NCBI GenBank assembly: GCA_028571685.1
Contig: CM053146.1
Span: 22,045,431-22,109,430, forward strand
Direction of reading: 5' to 3'
Source: Heterohyrax brucei
Taxonomy: Eukaryota > Chordata > Mammalia > Hyracoidea > Procaviidae
Length of the DNA stretch: 64,000 nt
A program made the translations under genes and the position numbers. The notes under the pieces were generated by a model, which was not told the DNA's origin, did not search any database, and saw only the letters and a list, made by a program, of their open reading frames with translations. Position 1 is the first letter of the stretch, and the number at the start of each line of letters is the position of its first letter. Shown piece after piece: positions 62,861-64,000 of the stretch.

Positions 62861-64000
62861 TTCTTTACACACAAACTAAGACTGCCCCACTCCTCTACAT
62901 AAAGCTGAATTGTCTCGCTCACAAATGCCCAAATTACTTTACATTTACCTGTGATCAGCTTATCATCTTGGGGCTGCTTCTAGTGTTGTTTTTTTTTTTT
63001 GAAGTTTAATCTCCTAATCTGATTAAAATTCACTGTTTACTGACCCCACCTGGTTTTCATTAAACAGAAGGAAGCTAGAAGTAAGTTACCGCCTGACTGA
63101 GAACGGCAAGTGCTCACCTGCTGCCTTTTTCGGTCAGGTGACTGTGGTTATTGACATGATTTCTGAGGACCAACTGATTGGGATGAGTTTGGCTTCTGAT
63201 AGAGGTGCTTACTTCACTAAAGCTACTGAAGTCTGGTCGCCTCTGAGCAGGATTTATAGAGCCAGCCAGCCAGCCATACCTACGGAGAGGGGAACAATTC
63301 TGCCCCTGGGGTGGAGTGTTAATAGAGTTTATAATCCACTTCCAGCTGCTGATAAGACCCCACAGGCATAAGATCAACAACTCCTGCTATGGGCAAGGCC
63401 TCTCTGGGTCTGAATTGTAACTGGCATTAGCTGTGTGGGCCTCACAGACAAGAGCTTCCTGAGTTGCATTCAGAAGTAAGCTGACTGGGTATTACAGAAA
63501 TAAATGGTAGCTGCTACTCCTGCCTTGAGCGGGACTCCAGCCAGGTCTTAGAGTTCCTGGCACAAAGTTTGTGCTCGGTAAATGTTTGCTGAATGAATAA
63601 ATGATGAGGCAGAATTTGGGCAGGCATTTAACAAGTGGTTAGCAGGCTCAAGTTTGGGGTAGAAAGATGGGATTAGAATATTGCATGTCCTTGTGAAAGT
63701 CACATTGGGAGAAGCCGGGAAATGAACGTCTCTTCCTCCTGCAAGGGCCACAAGGTTTAAATATGTTCACACACAAAGAGCTCACCCAGAGGCTGGTATA
63801 CAGGAGCCGAACGTCCAGTGATGGTGAGGACTATCTCTTCAGGTTTAACAGGGGTGATGTCCCAGCATTCTGACAACGTGCAGAGCTGACAGAGGACTGG
63901 CAGCTGCCTGGGAGCGGCTGAGAGGGTAGAAAGGTAGGTGGGCCCAGCAGCAGGGGGCAGATGGGAGCGACTGAAACTTCTGCAAACCGAACATTTGAAT
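62861..64000. other. 5' intron/flank, mostly unassigned; L2-like tail at 63540-63605
   Basis: 'agttcctggcacaaagtttgtg' then 'gtttgctgaatgaataaatg' is an L2-type tail. T tract at 62988-63000. No coding exon recognised to the window edge. Confidence 0.45.

Overview
This is a stretch of placental-mammal nuclear DNA, almost certainly from an afrotherian of the elephant/sirenian/hyrax group. The lineage call rests on dozens of AfroSINE copies (tRNA-like head with the phrase 'gtggttaag...gctaaccaaaaggtc', body 'ctataggg...gagtc...gactc'), plus afrotherian-type L1 3' UTRs and RTE/BovB-like fragments. Intron-exon structure, MIR, L2, MER5, MER2 and Tigger1 relics fit a mammal. No prokaryotic or viral gene was recognised.

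One protein-coding gene is supported: STEAP3 (TSAP6), an endosomal ferric/cupric reductase, on the minus strand. Three coding exons are present with correct phase-0 splice sites: residues 1-164 (22409-21918), 165-340 (18489-17962) and 341-395 (6949-6785). The last coding exon, about 93 residues in the human protein and carrying the second heme-ligand histidine, is not in the window and should lie left of position 1. Everything right of 22417 is the 5' intron and/or upstream flank. A weak candidate non-coding first exon is noted at 54604-54690.

Layout: 1-6784, last intron (partial): MER5A, RTE fragment, an old L1 end carrying a palindromic mariner, SINEs. 6950-17961, intron: an old minus-strand L1 riddled with AfroSINEs (8690-11300), a long inverted repeat (13795-14640), a perfect palindrome carrying two consensus p53 half-sites (15571-15599), and an L2-like relic. 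18490-21917, intron: a 5'-truncated L1 with target-site duplication. 22418-26680: SINEs, including one with a tRNA-Gly-like head, and MIR. 26690-37565: an L1 split by two later L1 insertions, one of them near full length (29538-36121). 37566-55556: old L1 pieces, SINEs and unassigned sequence. 55557-60972: a MER2/Tigger2-type DNA transposon that received a Tigger1, an L1, three AfroSINEs and a 45-bp micro-insertion. 60973-64000: unassigned sequence, L2-like tails and SINEs.

The least expected signal is a set of very short (about 20-58 bp) insertions ending in '...cacttggcttggc'. Three are flanked by exact 8-11 bp target-site duplications (44807-44854, 49139-49212, 56417-56483). They look like extreme 5'-truncated copies of a SINE whose tail is a short tandem repeat rather than poly(A). 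All repeat family names were assigned by eye from remembered consensus features, so boundaries are approximate unless a target-site duplication is quoted.
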